Positions 1 to 11,026 of a stretch of 64,000 nucleotides of DNA are shown here, one piece after another. Source of the stretch: Straminergon stramineum (Eukaryota; Streptophyta; Bryopsida; Hypnales; Calliergonaceae); NCBI GenBank assembly GCA_963920665.1, contig OY987270.1:23028019-23092018 (forward strand), read 5' to 3'. Under the pieces are notes generated by a model, which was not told where the DNA came from, searched no databases, and saw only the letters and a program-made list of their open reading frames with translations. Made by a program: the position numbers and the translations under genes. Position 1 is the first letter of the stretch. The number at the start of each line of letters is the position of its first letter.

Positions 1-1231
1 TGTATTCAAACTTCAAATTCCGTTTCATATTCATGATGCTATCTATGATGCCACCCTTGCTAGTGCTACGAAAAGACGAAATAGTATTGCGGATGTTGGG
101 AGAACTTAATATCTGAAACCTATCCATCACATCCTCTAGTGACTTACCCCTTAACATCTCCTTGGGTCCGTCCCCGTTGTGTATGAGATGGTTGTCTAGA
201 AATTGCTTACTAGCCACTAGAGCGATGGCCGAGTTAGTTGCGGTTGGGGTTTTAGAAACCTCGCCTGCAATCAGGTCACTGATAGTATCCAATGACTCTC
301 TACATGTTCCAGAGGCCACAGGATGCAAGTGCTTTCCTAAATGAATGCATGCTCTGGTCATGACCATAGTATCGCTGAAAACATAGTATACTCTAGCATC
401 ACAGACATTAATGCAATCGGGTGGAGTTTTGCATATCTTGCAAAGCAACGTAGAATCCTTTGGAGGGATTGCACCAACATAGAATGGGACAGAAGTATAA
501 CCACACCACTCACTCTCATTGTGTTTTGACGAGCGTTTCAAGTAGTCACAGTCAGAGTTGTTACAAACCAAATGGCTTGCACAAGAGGATTTCCTGAATT
601 TCAAACTGTCATCGTTGTGGATATTAGATGTCATTGTCCGACACTATGCATGACCGTCATAACGCTTATCCATGCCATGAAGGTTCCTAGCAGCAGATGT
701 AGAAGAAGAAGGACAAAGAGAAGGCAACTCAAACACCACGTTTCCATCAAAAACTGGAGGAAGGTACTGGACTTTCTGATGTATGATGGAATTATAGTCT
801 AGTGCAGCGACTTTGTTTCTAGATCCGCGAATGGATGATAGCTTGCGAAGACAACTAATGATAATATCTGGTGCTTTACTATTTAGACAAGTTGGTGGGC
901 GAGAGAAACTAGGCAAAGCAGGATTCATAGAAGGTGTGCTTTGTTCAAAGGAAATTGGCTTCAAAACATTGTCTAAGACTCCTTGAGAATGTGTTGCGTA
1001 CAAATTCGGCTGGCTAGGAGACTCTCCTTCAGATTCACTAGATAAATCTATGATAGGACCTAAAACTTCTTGTTTCACACGCACAAGTTGAACAGGAGTC
1101 CTAGTAACCGTGATGTGCTCACGTTCCATTGGACTTTTAACCTCTTGAAAGACAGGTGGCATGTTGACTGTAGAATACTCCGATTGACAAGGGGGGACAC
1201 CACCAGATACACCCATCACAGGAGGGAGCAA
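1..1231 (-). pseudogene. Unrecognised gene with Cys/His cluster, 3' end beyond window, one in-frame TAG
   Basis: One minus-strand frame runs from an in-frame stop at 1235-1237 to the window edge, about 410 codons, broken only by a TAG at 644-646. The first ATG is at 1216. The part before the stop is Ser/Pro-rich and of low complexity. The part after it (from an ATG at 634) is rich in Cys and His: counted from that ATG, Cys24, Cys29, Cys65, Cys68, Cys74, Cys78 and Cys96-x-His98-x3-His102-x-His104. The spacing recalls zinc-binding FLYWCH/WRKY-GCM1 DNA-binding folds found in transposases, but this is only a resemblance. The same frame resumes in full after the stop, so the stop looks recent, or a CAG turned TAG. 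Function unknown; a mobile-element protein is possible. The shadow frames on the plus strand are not believed. Confidence 0.5.
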
Positions 1232-1972
1232 ACCTTAAGCTCTATAGCGCCCTACATGAAGGTGCCAGACATGACCACCGTCCACTTCTAACTTGAGCAT
1301 ATGGATAGACTCCTACAAGATCCCGGAGTCCGACATGACCTCCTCCTCAACGTAAATACTGGATTGGACAAACCCAAATCTAACATGAAGGTGGTGTGAT
1401 GATAGTATGGCAATTCCTCCTTCTCCAAGAGGGAGGACTAAAGGAATTTCATGGCCATCCGCTCTAATGGAGGCCATTGAAATTCAAACGAAATACTAAG
1501 ATAGAATTTGAGAAACTGCAAGAAGTGCATGTAAAACCTATCACCGAAAGGATTGAAGGAGCGCAGAACTAGAGAATACAAGGACATGGTAGTGTCCTAC
1601 ATATGGAATCTAGATAGACAGAACCTTCCAGATATCAATAGTTGTCATACGACAGCATTGGTAGTACCTCCATATATACTGCTTCTTAAAGGGCCGCCCA
1701 AATCTTTATAAGGGGGGTTACTCTTAAATTGATTCAAAGAGATTTTTGAATTCAAAAAATGGAGATATTCAAAAATCAACGAACATGTCATTTATAAGTA
1801 GATGGGGGATTTGTGTAGATCCTTCAAGCTGTACAGACCAAATCCAATCTCTCAATTCAAAAGATCTAAACCATATTCTCACCTTACAATTTGTGAACAG
1901 TAGCCATTATATGCAAGAAAAGATTATAATGTTAGTTTGAATTGAAATGAGAGATTATTATCTTTTACTTAG
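1232..1972. other. No gene seen
   Basis: Mixed-composition sequence between the gene at the left edge and the minisatellite. Only short frames of low coding character are present and no repeat or RNA gene was recognised. Confidence 0.5.
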
Positions 1973-4900
1973 AGTACAAGGGTATTTTCAATACAAGGGT
2001 AGTTTTGCAACAAGAGCAAGTTTACAACAAGGGCAATTTCACTCCTAAAATGTCCTATTACAAAGGCAATTTCACAACAAGGGCTTTCTCAAGATGTGGG
2101 CATTTTCAATACGAGGGCATTGTGGATACAAAGGCATTTTCTTTATAATAGCATTTTCACTACAAGGGCATCTCCACTCCAATGGTATTTTTCCACGAGA
2201 GCAATTTTATTACAAGGGCATTTTCACTAAAAGGGCATCTGTACTAAAAGGGCATTTTCACCACTAGAGCAATTCAACTCCTAGAAATTTTTACTTCAAG
2301 GTCATTCTTACTACAAGGGCAATTTTAAATAAGGGCATTTTTAATACATGGAAATTTTCACCACATGAGCAGGTATACTACAAGGGCAACATCACTACAA
2401 CAAAATTTCAAGTACAAAGGTATTTTTAATGCAAGCTTTCATACAAGAGCAATTTTACCAGAAGAGCAAGTTTACTACAATAAAAACTTCATTCCTAAGA
2501 TGTCTTATTACACTACAAGGGCTTTTCAATATGTGGGCATCCTCAATACAAGTCCATTTTTGATACAAAGGCATTTTCATGACAAGGGCAATTTCACTAC
2601 CAAGGCATTTTCACCACGACAGCAAGTTTATTACACTGGCAATTTATCAACAAAGGCTATTTCTATACCAAGGCATTTCTACTACAAGGTCATTTTTAAG
2701 ATAAGTGCAATTTGACTCCTAGAAATTATTATAATAAGGGCACTTTCACTGCAAGGATACTTATACTACAAGGGCATTTTCAATACAAGGGGATTATTAC
2801 ATAGGAGTAGGTTTACTACAAGGGCAACTTCATTCCTAAAATGTCTTAACATAAGGGCAATTTCACTACAAGGGTTTTTCAAAATGTGAACATTTTCAAT
2901 ACAATGGGCATTTTTAAAATAGAAGCATTTCATTATAAGGGCATGTTCACTACAAGGGCATTTTCACCATGAGAGCAATTTAAATATAGTTGCCATATTG
3001 CTCCTTAAATGTCTTATTACAAGTGCCATTTTACTCAAATTTCATATTGTAAAGGCAATTTCACTACAAGAGCTTTTTCATTATGTTGGCATTCTCAATA
3101 CAAGGGCATTTTTTAATACAAAGGCATTAACATTATGAGGGCATTCGGGTTCTAGATCCCGCCATTGAGATGCTTAGTCGACTCTTGAACCTTGATAGGA
3201 AGACGGCTTCTTCCCAAGTTTCACTACAATGACAAGACCACCAAAGGGCCATTCCACCACAAGGGCAATTCCACCACGAAGGCAATTTTGTGTCTAGGAA
3301 ATTCCTTTTAGACGTGCAATTTCACTACAAGAAAATTTTGAAAATGAGGGCATTTCTACTAGAAGGGCATTTTTAACACATGGACATGCCTAATAGAAGG
3401 GCATTTTCACCACAACATCAACTTAAATACAAGTGCAATTTTGCTCCTATGATGTCTTATTACAAGGGCAATTTCACACCTAAAATGTCCTATTACAAGA
3501 GCAATTTTACAACAAGGGCTTTTTCAAGATGTGGGCATTTTCAATACAAGGGCATTGTGGATACAAAGGCATTTTCTTTATAACAGCATTTTCACTACAA
3601 GGGCATCTCCGCTCCAAGGATATTTTTTTCACAAGAGCAATTTTACTATAAGGGCAACTTATCCAAAAGGGCATTTTCACTATGAGGGCATCTTCACCCC
3701 AAAAGCGATTTGCCTATGAGGGCAATTTCACTCCTAGAAAGATTTTATAACAAGTGCAATTTCACTTCAAGGGAAATGTGAATATTTGGACAATTGTTCT
3801 ACAAGGCCATTTTTATTACAAAGGGCATTTTCAATACAAGGGCAAGCTTATTCCAAGAGCAATTTCACTCCTAGTATGTCTTTTTACAAGGGCATTTTCA
3901 CTACAATGGCTTCTTCAATATGCAGGCATTCTCAATACAAGGGCATTTTTGATACAAAGGCATTCACATTATGAGGGCATTTTCACAACAAGGGTATTTT
4001 CACAACTAGGGTATTTTCATCACAAGAGCAATTTGCCTACAAGGGCAATTTCACTCCTACAAAATCTCATTACACGGGCCATTTCATTACAAGGAAATTT
4101 TGAATACAAGGGCAATTTTAATACAAAGGCACGCTCACTAAAAAGACATTCTCACCACATGAGCACTATTACTGCAAGGAAAATTATCTGTAATGTCTTA
4201 TTACAAGGGAAATTTTACTACAAAAGCTTTTTCAATATATGGATACTTTCAATACAAGGGTGTTTTTTAAACAAAGGCCCTTTCATTAGAAGGGCATTTT
4301 TACTACAAGGGCACCTCTATGACAAGGGTATTTTATGACAGGAGCAAATTTATTAACAAAGGCATTTTTTCTTTACAAGCATATTCACTACAAGGGCATT
4401 TTCACTCCTAGAAATTTCTATACCAAGGGCAATTCACTCCAAGGGAAATTTGAATACCGGGGCATTTTATCTACAAGGGAATTTATAATATGAGGGCATT
4501 TTCACCACAAGAGCAATCTTACTTCAAGGGCAATTTCACTCTTAAAATGTTTGATGACAAGGAAAATTTTACTACAAAGGTTTTTTCAATATATGGGCAT
4601 TTTCAATACAAGGGTGTTTTTTTAAACAAAGGCTTTTTCATTATAAGGGCATTTTTACTACAAGGGCATTTCTACTACAAGGGTATTTTTACAACAAAAG
4701 CATTTTCACTACAAGGGCATTTTCACCACAAGAGCAATTTGCCTACAAGGGCAATTTCACTACAAAAGCATTTTAAATACAAGGGAATTTAAACAACAAA
4801 GGCATTCTCACCACAAAAGCAATTCTACTACGAGGGCAATTTCACTCCTAGAAATTTTTAACAGAAGGGCCATTTTACTACAAGGGCATTCCCAATAGAA

Positions 4901-6575
4901 GGGCACTTTCACTACAAGGGCATTGTCACCAGAAAGGCATTTTCACTACAAGGGCATTTTATTCCTGGAGCAATTTTACTATCAAGGCAATTCTACTCTT
5001 ATAAATTTCCATTACAAGGGCAATTTCACTACAAGGGCATTTTCACCACAAGTGCAATTTCACTTCTAGAAATTTTGCATCAAAGGCATTTCCAATACAA
5101 AGGCTTTTTGAATACCAAGGCATTATCGATACCAAGGCATTTTCATTATGAGGGCAATTTCAATATGAGGGCATTTTCAATACAAGGGCACTTTCACTAC
5201 AAGGGTGTTTTCACCACAAGGGCATTTTTACGACAAGGGCACTTTTACTACAAGGGTGTTTTCACCTCAAGGGCATTTTTACAACAAGGGCACTTTTACT
5301 ACAAGGGCAATTTCACTACAAGAATTTTTTATCACAAGGGCACTTTCACTACAAGGGCGATTTCATTGCAATAAATTTTTATCACAAGGGCATTTTCACT
5401 ACAACAACATTTCCAAACAAAGGCAATTTCACTCTTTTGTGGTCATTTTTACTACAAGGGCATTTTAATTTTGAGGCCACTTTCACTACAAGGGCATTTT
5501 AAGTCTAAGGTCATTTTTAATCCTAGGACATTTTTTCTACAAGAGCATTTTCACTACAAGGGCATTTTCACTACAACAGCATTTCCAAACAAAAGCAATT
5601 TCACTATTTTGTGGTCATTTTTACTACAAGGGCATTTTAATTTTGAGGCCACTTTCACTACAAGGGCATTTTAAGTCTAAGGACATTTTGAGTCCAAGGT
5701 CATTTTTAATCCTAGGACATTTTTTCTACAAGAGCATTTTCACTACAAGGGCATTTTTACAAAGAGGTGACTTTTATTGCAAGAGCATTTTGACTTTCTA
5801 GCATATAGGATGCAAGGACATTTTTACTATAAGGGCATTTTCACATCAAGGTCAAATTTATGCTAAAATCAACTACATTACAAGGATATTTTTACTACAA
5901 AGGTATTCACACTTCAAGGGCATTTTCATTCCAAGCTCAATTTTACTTCAAGGGAAATTTCACTTCTAGAAATTTTTATTATGAAGGGCAATTTTACTAC
6001 CAAGAAATTTGAATATACAAGCATTTTCTATAGAAGGGAAATTTCACAATAAGAGCAATTTTACCAAAAGTGCAAATTCACTCCTAAGATGTCTTATCTC
6101 AAAGCTAATTTTTCTACAAGGGATTTTTCAATATGTTGGGATTTCACTCCTAGAACATTTTGGATAGTAAGGCATTTTCATTACAAGGGTATTCTCACCA
6201 CAAGAGCAATTATACTACAAGAGCACTTTCTAAACAAGGGCATTTCCTCTATGAAGGCATATTCACAACAAGGTCATTTTCACCATGAGAGCAATTTGAC
6301 TAGGAGGGCAACTTCCATCCTAGAAGTTTTTATTACAAAGGCAATTTTATTGCATGGGGATTTTGAATACAAGGCATTTTTACTACAAGGGCATTTTCAA
6401 TATAAGGGCATTTTCACCACTAGAGAAATTTTACTGCGAGGATAAATTCAATCCTAAAAGGTCTTATTACAAGGGAAATTTTACTACAAGGGCTTTTTCA
6501 ATATGTGGGCATCTTCACTATAAGGGCAATTTGGATAAATAGACCTTTTTATTATTAAGGCATTTTCACTACAAG
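1973..6575 (+). repeat. 17-bp minisatellite, degenerate, open in all plus-strand frames
   Basis: The unit is GGGCATTTTCACTACAA with many variants (CAC/TAC/ACC, GGC/AGC, ATTTT/AATTT). Roughly 270 units fit the 4.6 kb. Because 17 is not a multiple of three, three units (51 bp) encode one 17-residue cycle, GHFHYKGIFTTRAFSLQ, and all three plus frames encode the same cyclic peptide. The many apparent proteins of 60-195 residues rich in Lys-Gly-His-Phe-Tyr are translations of this repeat and stop wherever a unit is mutated. The minus strand has a TAG/TGA in each unit. Larger blocks are duplicated too: the stretches near 5400-5530 and 5570-5720 are near copies. I see no promoter or start context and infer it is not a gene. 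Confidence 0.9.
3146..3217. other. Non-repeat segment inside the minisatellite
   Basis: About 72 bp that do not fit the 17-bp unit interrupt the array. It starts with a short stem-loop resembling a tRNA T arm (GGGTTCTAGATCCC), which could also be a pol III B box. It may be a remnant of a SINE or another insertion, but it is too short to decide. Confidence 0.4.
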
Positions 6576-8339
6576 CATTGTCGTGTTGTACATTCATACA
6601 TAATTTAAAATATATATTTATTTTGTATTCTAGAGAGGTTCTAAGAATGTAGAGGAAAAAACTTCAAGCTGAAGTATCAAGTGGCTTCAAATTGACGCTT
6701 GTTGTCACTAGAGTTATTAAAAGGACAAATTTGTTGACAAAAATAAGTAGTCTAGAGTTATCTTCCCAAATTTTATAGAACCTACTTCTAGTTTTGAAGT
6801 TTGACTTTGCAATGTCAAATTGGAGGGTCTATATGGAGTCACAAGATCAAGAGGCTGGTTTGGATGCGGAGTTAAAGCTTTCCATGTCTTAGTTGCCAAA
6901 ACAACCATCTCAGTAGGCAATTTCTTCATGAGTGCCTTTCCATCCACAAGATGAGGCTCGGCCTTCTCGTCCATTAAAGACACTTTGTGTAGAACAACGT
7001 TGGCATGGAAATCTTGATAGGAACGCACGTGCTTTGGTGATTCTATTTCAAGTAGGGTTTGTCGAGCGAGGCACAGAAGATGTGAGATTTGAAGCGAGTT
7101 CTGAGGGCTTGAACAAAGACCAATATTTTTGTATGATGAGGCTAAATAGAGAAGGCATTGGCCATCAACGTTGATTGAAAGGGCTAGTGAATCCTCTTAC
7201 AAAAGCCAAACGTGCAAATTACATGGCTAACATTGTCAAGCGCATCCTCAAATTCTTACAAATGGAATAACACTCTTCTTCAACTTTAGTTTTTACCTCT
7301 GTTTAATTTATATTGGAGATCTTTAGTTAAGATAAAATTTTAGTGTTTTGTTTTGTTTTTGTTTTTTTTGTTAGAAGTTGCAAGATAGGAGATTAGAAGT
7401 GATTTGCCTATTAGTTTAAACCTTTGAAGTTCATTGGCTTTAGAAAATCAATAGGAATTTACCTTTGGTTGTTTTTTAAGGCCAATGGGGAGGTAAGGAG
7501 GCCCATGTAATGTATCATGGGTTGATTCCTCCTACCTTAGGGGTCTAGAAGGTAGGTCAACATCTTCTACCTTGGGTTTGAGAGGTGGGATTTGTTGTGT
7601 GTGTGAGAGGAGGAAGAGGGGTTTTGAAATCAAATTTTGAGGAGAGATATTTTTTGTTTTACAAATGATTTTACAATGAAATTTTGAGGAGTTGTTCTTT
7701 GAAAGATTGACTTTTCAAAATGAGTTTGCACTCTTGATTTGAGTTGGTATTGAGGAAGTTATGGGAATTTAAAGGTAACGGAGTTTGTGACTATCCAACA
7801 AAAGCAACTGAAACTTTTAAGGCTCACAACTGTTGTTCAAGTAATCATCTTTGATTGAAATTTTGAAAGAAGACATTTATGATGTTAGCTTTCTAAGAAG
7901 CTACAATATTTAGAGTTTAGAGAAGTATAGAAGAAGTTATAGGACTTTATGAGAAGAGAGGTTTGCCTTTCAAAAGAGAAGGCCAAGACTTTTCTTGTCT
8001 ATAACTTTTGGACAATATCTTAGTTCAATTTGAAAATTTGAGAGGTCTTAGACTACTTCATCATCTTTTTAAACTCTTACTCCACTTAGCATTTGAAGGT
8101 TGGAGCCAATTTTGGCAATAGATCGAAGAATGTAGGTAGACTAGAATTTGGTTACGAGCTCCACTCAACATTTATTAAGACTTCAAGGTTTGAAAAATTG
8201 AAGACATGAAGACACAAAGACATGAAGATTCGTGTGTTGTGGCTTGTGGCTTGTTATTCCTAGACGATTTTAGAGGCTCGTTGTTTTTGTTTTTGCATTG
8301 TAAACTTTGTTGCAGACTACGTGGTAATTCAGGATTAGT

Positions 8340-8369
8340 CCCATTTTGTATTTGTGGCGACAAAATGGG
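8340..8369. other. 10-bp perfect hairpin
   Basis: CCCATTTTGT and ACAAAATGGG are separated by 10 bases. It lies inside the 2.16-kb insert; possible role unknown. Confidence 0.5.
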
Positions 8370-8584
8370 ATTGATCACCCACATGGTCAATCTTTTATGT
8401 CGTTCCCATTGGTAAAGCTCACTTGCTGGTTACCATGGATTTGAGGTTTAGGAGCCAATTTTCAGACGGTCAGCTTGTGGTTTGGCCGTCCCATTTTACC
8501 CATCCAAGGCCATGGGCTCTTATCACCTACCCTTACCTTGGCTTTTTATAGAGCCACTACAGGATCGGCCAACGAGGAGGAGTT

Positions 8585-8650
8585 TGAAGACTGAAGATTG
8601 AAGATAGAAGATTGAAGATTGAAGACATAAGATTAAAGACTGAAGGATTC
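8585..8650 (+). repeat. Short tandem repeat of about 7-8 bp (GAAGATT-like)
   Basis: Consecutive variants of TGAAGATT, AGAAGATT and TGAAGACA. Low-complexity purine-rich microsatellite near the right end of the 2.16-kb insert. Confidence 0.7.
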
Positions 8651-8733
8651 AATTGAACTCCATGGCAAACTATTCCCAATCGTAGCCAGAATCTTTGTGA
8701 TTGCCTAAAGCAAACTTTCTCAACACGACAATG

Positions 8734-9188
8734 TATTTTTACTACAAGGATATTTTCACCACAAGAGCAACTTCATTGCATAGGCACTTTATCAATAAGG
8801 GCATTTTTTTTACAAGGGCATTTTCACCATGAGAGCAATTTGACTACAAAGGTAATTTCACTTCTAGAAATTTTTCTTACAAGGGCAATTTCACTACAAA
8901 GGAATTTTGAATACAAGGGCATTTTTTTTACAAGGGATTTTCTAATACAAGAGCATTTTCACTACAAGAGAATTTTGAATACAAAGGCATGTTCACTACA
9001 AAGGCTTTCCTAATATGAGAGCATTTTTACTACAGGGGAATTTTAAATTCAAGGGCATTTTTACTACAATGGCTTTCCTAATACGGGAGCATTTTCACTA
9101 CCCCATCAATTTCACTACATGGGCAATTTCACTCCTAAAATGTCTTAATACAAGGGCAATTCACTACAATGACTTTTTCAATATGTGG
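8734..9188 (+). repeat. Second block of the 17-bp minisatellite
   Basis: Same unit and variants as the array that ends at 6575, so it is the continuation of that array beyond the 2.16-kb insert. It ends abruptly at about 9188, where the truncated LTR sequence begins. Confidence 0.9.
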
Positions 9189-11026
9189 GTGTCGCGGCAC
9201 AGGGTTAGTAAATTCCCCGTTATACCCACAAAAATCACCCTAGAGTATAACTGCCCGGAAAAGTCAGCCAGAATCCGGATCATCCTAGAACCGGATAGTT
9301 TCTTCTCTTCCAGTACCTTCTCATCGAACAGCTTGGCTTTGGTAAATGCCGTTCCGGATTCGCCCACGGTGGCCTTGACCTACTCGGCTACCTTCCGAGT
9401 TTCCTCCGCCATCTCTTGCGTGGCGGTCTCGTTCTCTTTGAAGGCGAATAATTCGGCCTTCAACATATCCACCTCCTCCTACAGGCGGTGGATCTCACTC
9501 TCCTGCTTCTTAAGTTCGGCCGGATTGGTGATGCAATCCGCTACCTTCTCAGGAAGCTTGTTGTCAGCCGGCGCATCCACCAACCTCCCGATCTCCGTCA
9601 GCACTTCTTCTTCACCTCCCAATCCGCTCGTACATTGTAGAGAATGGCGATGAGGTTGCTGAACGGATCCGACGGATCCGTGTCTTCCTCCGACACCGAC
9701 TTCTCTACTTCCGGTCTTTCTTTCGGAGCGGACTTATCCGGACCGGAAGGCCTCCCATGCTGAAACGGAGGTGTCATCTTCTGTCGTTTGAGAAGCGGCA
9801 TTGGCGTTTCCTCCTCTTCTTCTTCCTCGGATTCGGATTCGGATCCGGATCCGAGATTGGCTTCGTCATCCGTTTCCGATTCGCCGTATCGGAGGATGAC
9901 TTCTTGCGTTTCCCACTCTTTCTCCTCTGTAATCGTGAGGAGTTGTTGCTCATGGTAGAGGTGGAAGAGGTAAGGGCACACAGGGGTGGCCCTACTCTTT
10001 CCTACTCTTCCAACGAGCTGGCCAACCACATCGGAAACGATCCGGGCCCAATCCACCTTCCGGTTTCCACTCAGGGCACTGAAAATCGTGTTGCCAAGGG
10101 TAATGGTCACCCTGGTTGGCTTTTCCGGATGTAGGACTGGAATCAGGAACTGGAGCAGATGTCATTGCCGGTCATCTACGTAGTCCTCAATTGCATACCC
10201 ATCCTTTGGGTTCACCGCTCCTTGGAACTTGCCGCAGATGAATTCGTCCTTCCGGTTGGCCATCCCTAGTCCTCCTGCGTGGAATCCGTATACTGCTCTC
10301 CACATGTCTTTGGTCTAGTGGCTCGGGGTTCCGCGCACGGTGTTATTGAACTCATTGGACAGTTTGCCCAACAGTTCCTTGACTATCCGTTCCTCTCTAA
10401 ATCCCCAAGGTTTTCCCGCAAACCCTTGACACCCCATGGAGTTGAGATCCTCCATGAGCTGGGTCCTCTCCGGCTCCTTGGAAGGAATGACCGAAATTAC
10501 CTTCCTTAACTTTACTTCGACCGGGGGTGGGGTAGAGGGTCCTGGTTTCACCCTGCGTAGTTGTGGCATGGGCACGAACGGAATCGCTCACACTCTCACC
10601 GATTCTACCTCACTCTCTCCTAGCCGCACGTCCCGTTCCTCACTTTCTCCCTCCGGTCTCAACCAGCAAACAGTCAACCACCTGCAGCACTCCACAACAC
10701 GACACAACGTGGGGCTTGAAAGCTCTTGTCGCCCTCTCTCTCTCAAACTCTCCAAACTCAACCCAAAACGTTGGCAAAAACAGGAATGAATACGAAGCAC
10801 GAAAAGACTTTGACAGGCTCTGAGTTTGGGAAAAGGGTCTCTTCTGGGCGGGGGTCGTCTTATATAGTCTTGGCCTGTTTCCAGTCCGGTTGCCCTAATC
10901 CGGATTCCCTCTTCCGGTTCCAGATCTTATCCGGTCTGGGTACCAATCCAGTCTAGCTACTATTCTACCAGCTGGAATCCGGGTAAGTCCAAAATTTTAG
11001 TAATTCCTATTTTCCTGGATGTCCTA
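9189..11026 (-). mobile_element. Truncated LTR of a related retrotransposon
   Basis: This segment carries a minus-strand frame homologous to the one inside the long LTR at 11,027-14,508, and the same excess of TCCGGA words, but it is divergent and lacks both LTR termini. On its right it abuts the intact LTR start at 11,027 and on its left the minisatellite. I infer an older relative that was truncated or into which the complete element inserted. No matching 5-bp target duplication joins it to the sequence after 22,298. Confidence 0.6.
9196..10575 (-). pseudogene. LTR-encoded ORF, divergent and broken copy
   Basis: A paralogue of the protein in the neighbouring LTR (12,120-14,048). Shared landmarks, in order, are an N-terminal block ending in a TVRG motif, then ...MW/LW-x3-YGF, a FLIPxLxPEKPTRVT motif, GNTIF, and FLFHLYHxQ/PYLFHLYHEQ, followed by an acidic Glu/Ser-rich tail. 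In-frame stops occur at 10,315-10,317 (TAG, where the paralogue has Trp) and a few dozen codons on (TGA just upstream of the FLIP-like motif, where the paralogue has Arg), and again near the acidic tail. These are what G-to-A or C-to-T changes in TGG and CGA would give. Function unknown. Confidence 0.6.

Larger units (their letters stand above)
6576..8733. mobile_element. 2.16-kb insert with perfect 13-bp inverted ends inside the minisatellite
   Basis: The minisatellite stops at 6575 and resumes at 8734. The intervening DNA begins CATTGTCGTGTTG and ends with its exact reverse complement, CAACACGACAATG. The array is nearly in register across the insert, two bases short of a full unit, so these are real insertion boundaries. 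No direct target duplication is clear, and no transposase or reverse transcriptase is readable inside. Short frames near 6717-7028 (minus) and 6932-7174 (plus) are not convincing. Alternatives are a solo LTR with TGTCG...CGACA ends or a non-autonomous inverted-repeat DNA transposon. Family unassigned. Confidence 0.65.

Noticed and set aside
3146..3165. tRNA gene
   Set aside because: Only a T-arm-like hairpin is present; no acceptor stem, D arm or anticodon arm could be folded around it.
2365..6542. Many apparent proteins rich in His-Phe-Lys-Gly-Tyr
   Set aside because: They are translations of the 17-bp minisatellite in whichever frame happens to be free of a mutated unit.
6717..7270. Possible Copia-like RNase H end (frame with VNPLTKA on the plus strand)
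   Set aside because: The resemblance is a few residues, with a stop just before it and no reverse transcriptase or integrase motif nearby.
1973..9188. CRISPR-like regular repeats
   Set aside because: The units are head-to-tail with no spacers, and the setting is a plant genome.
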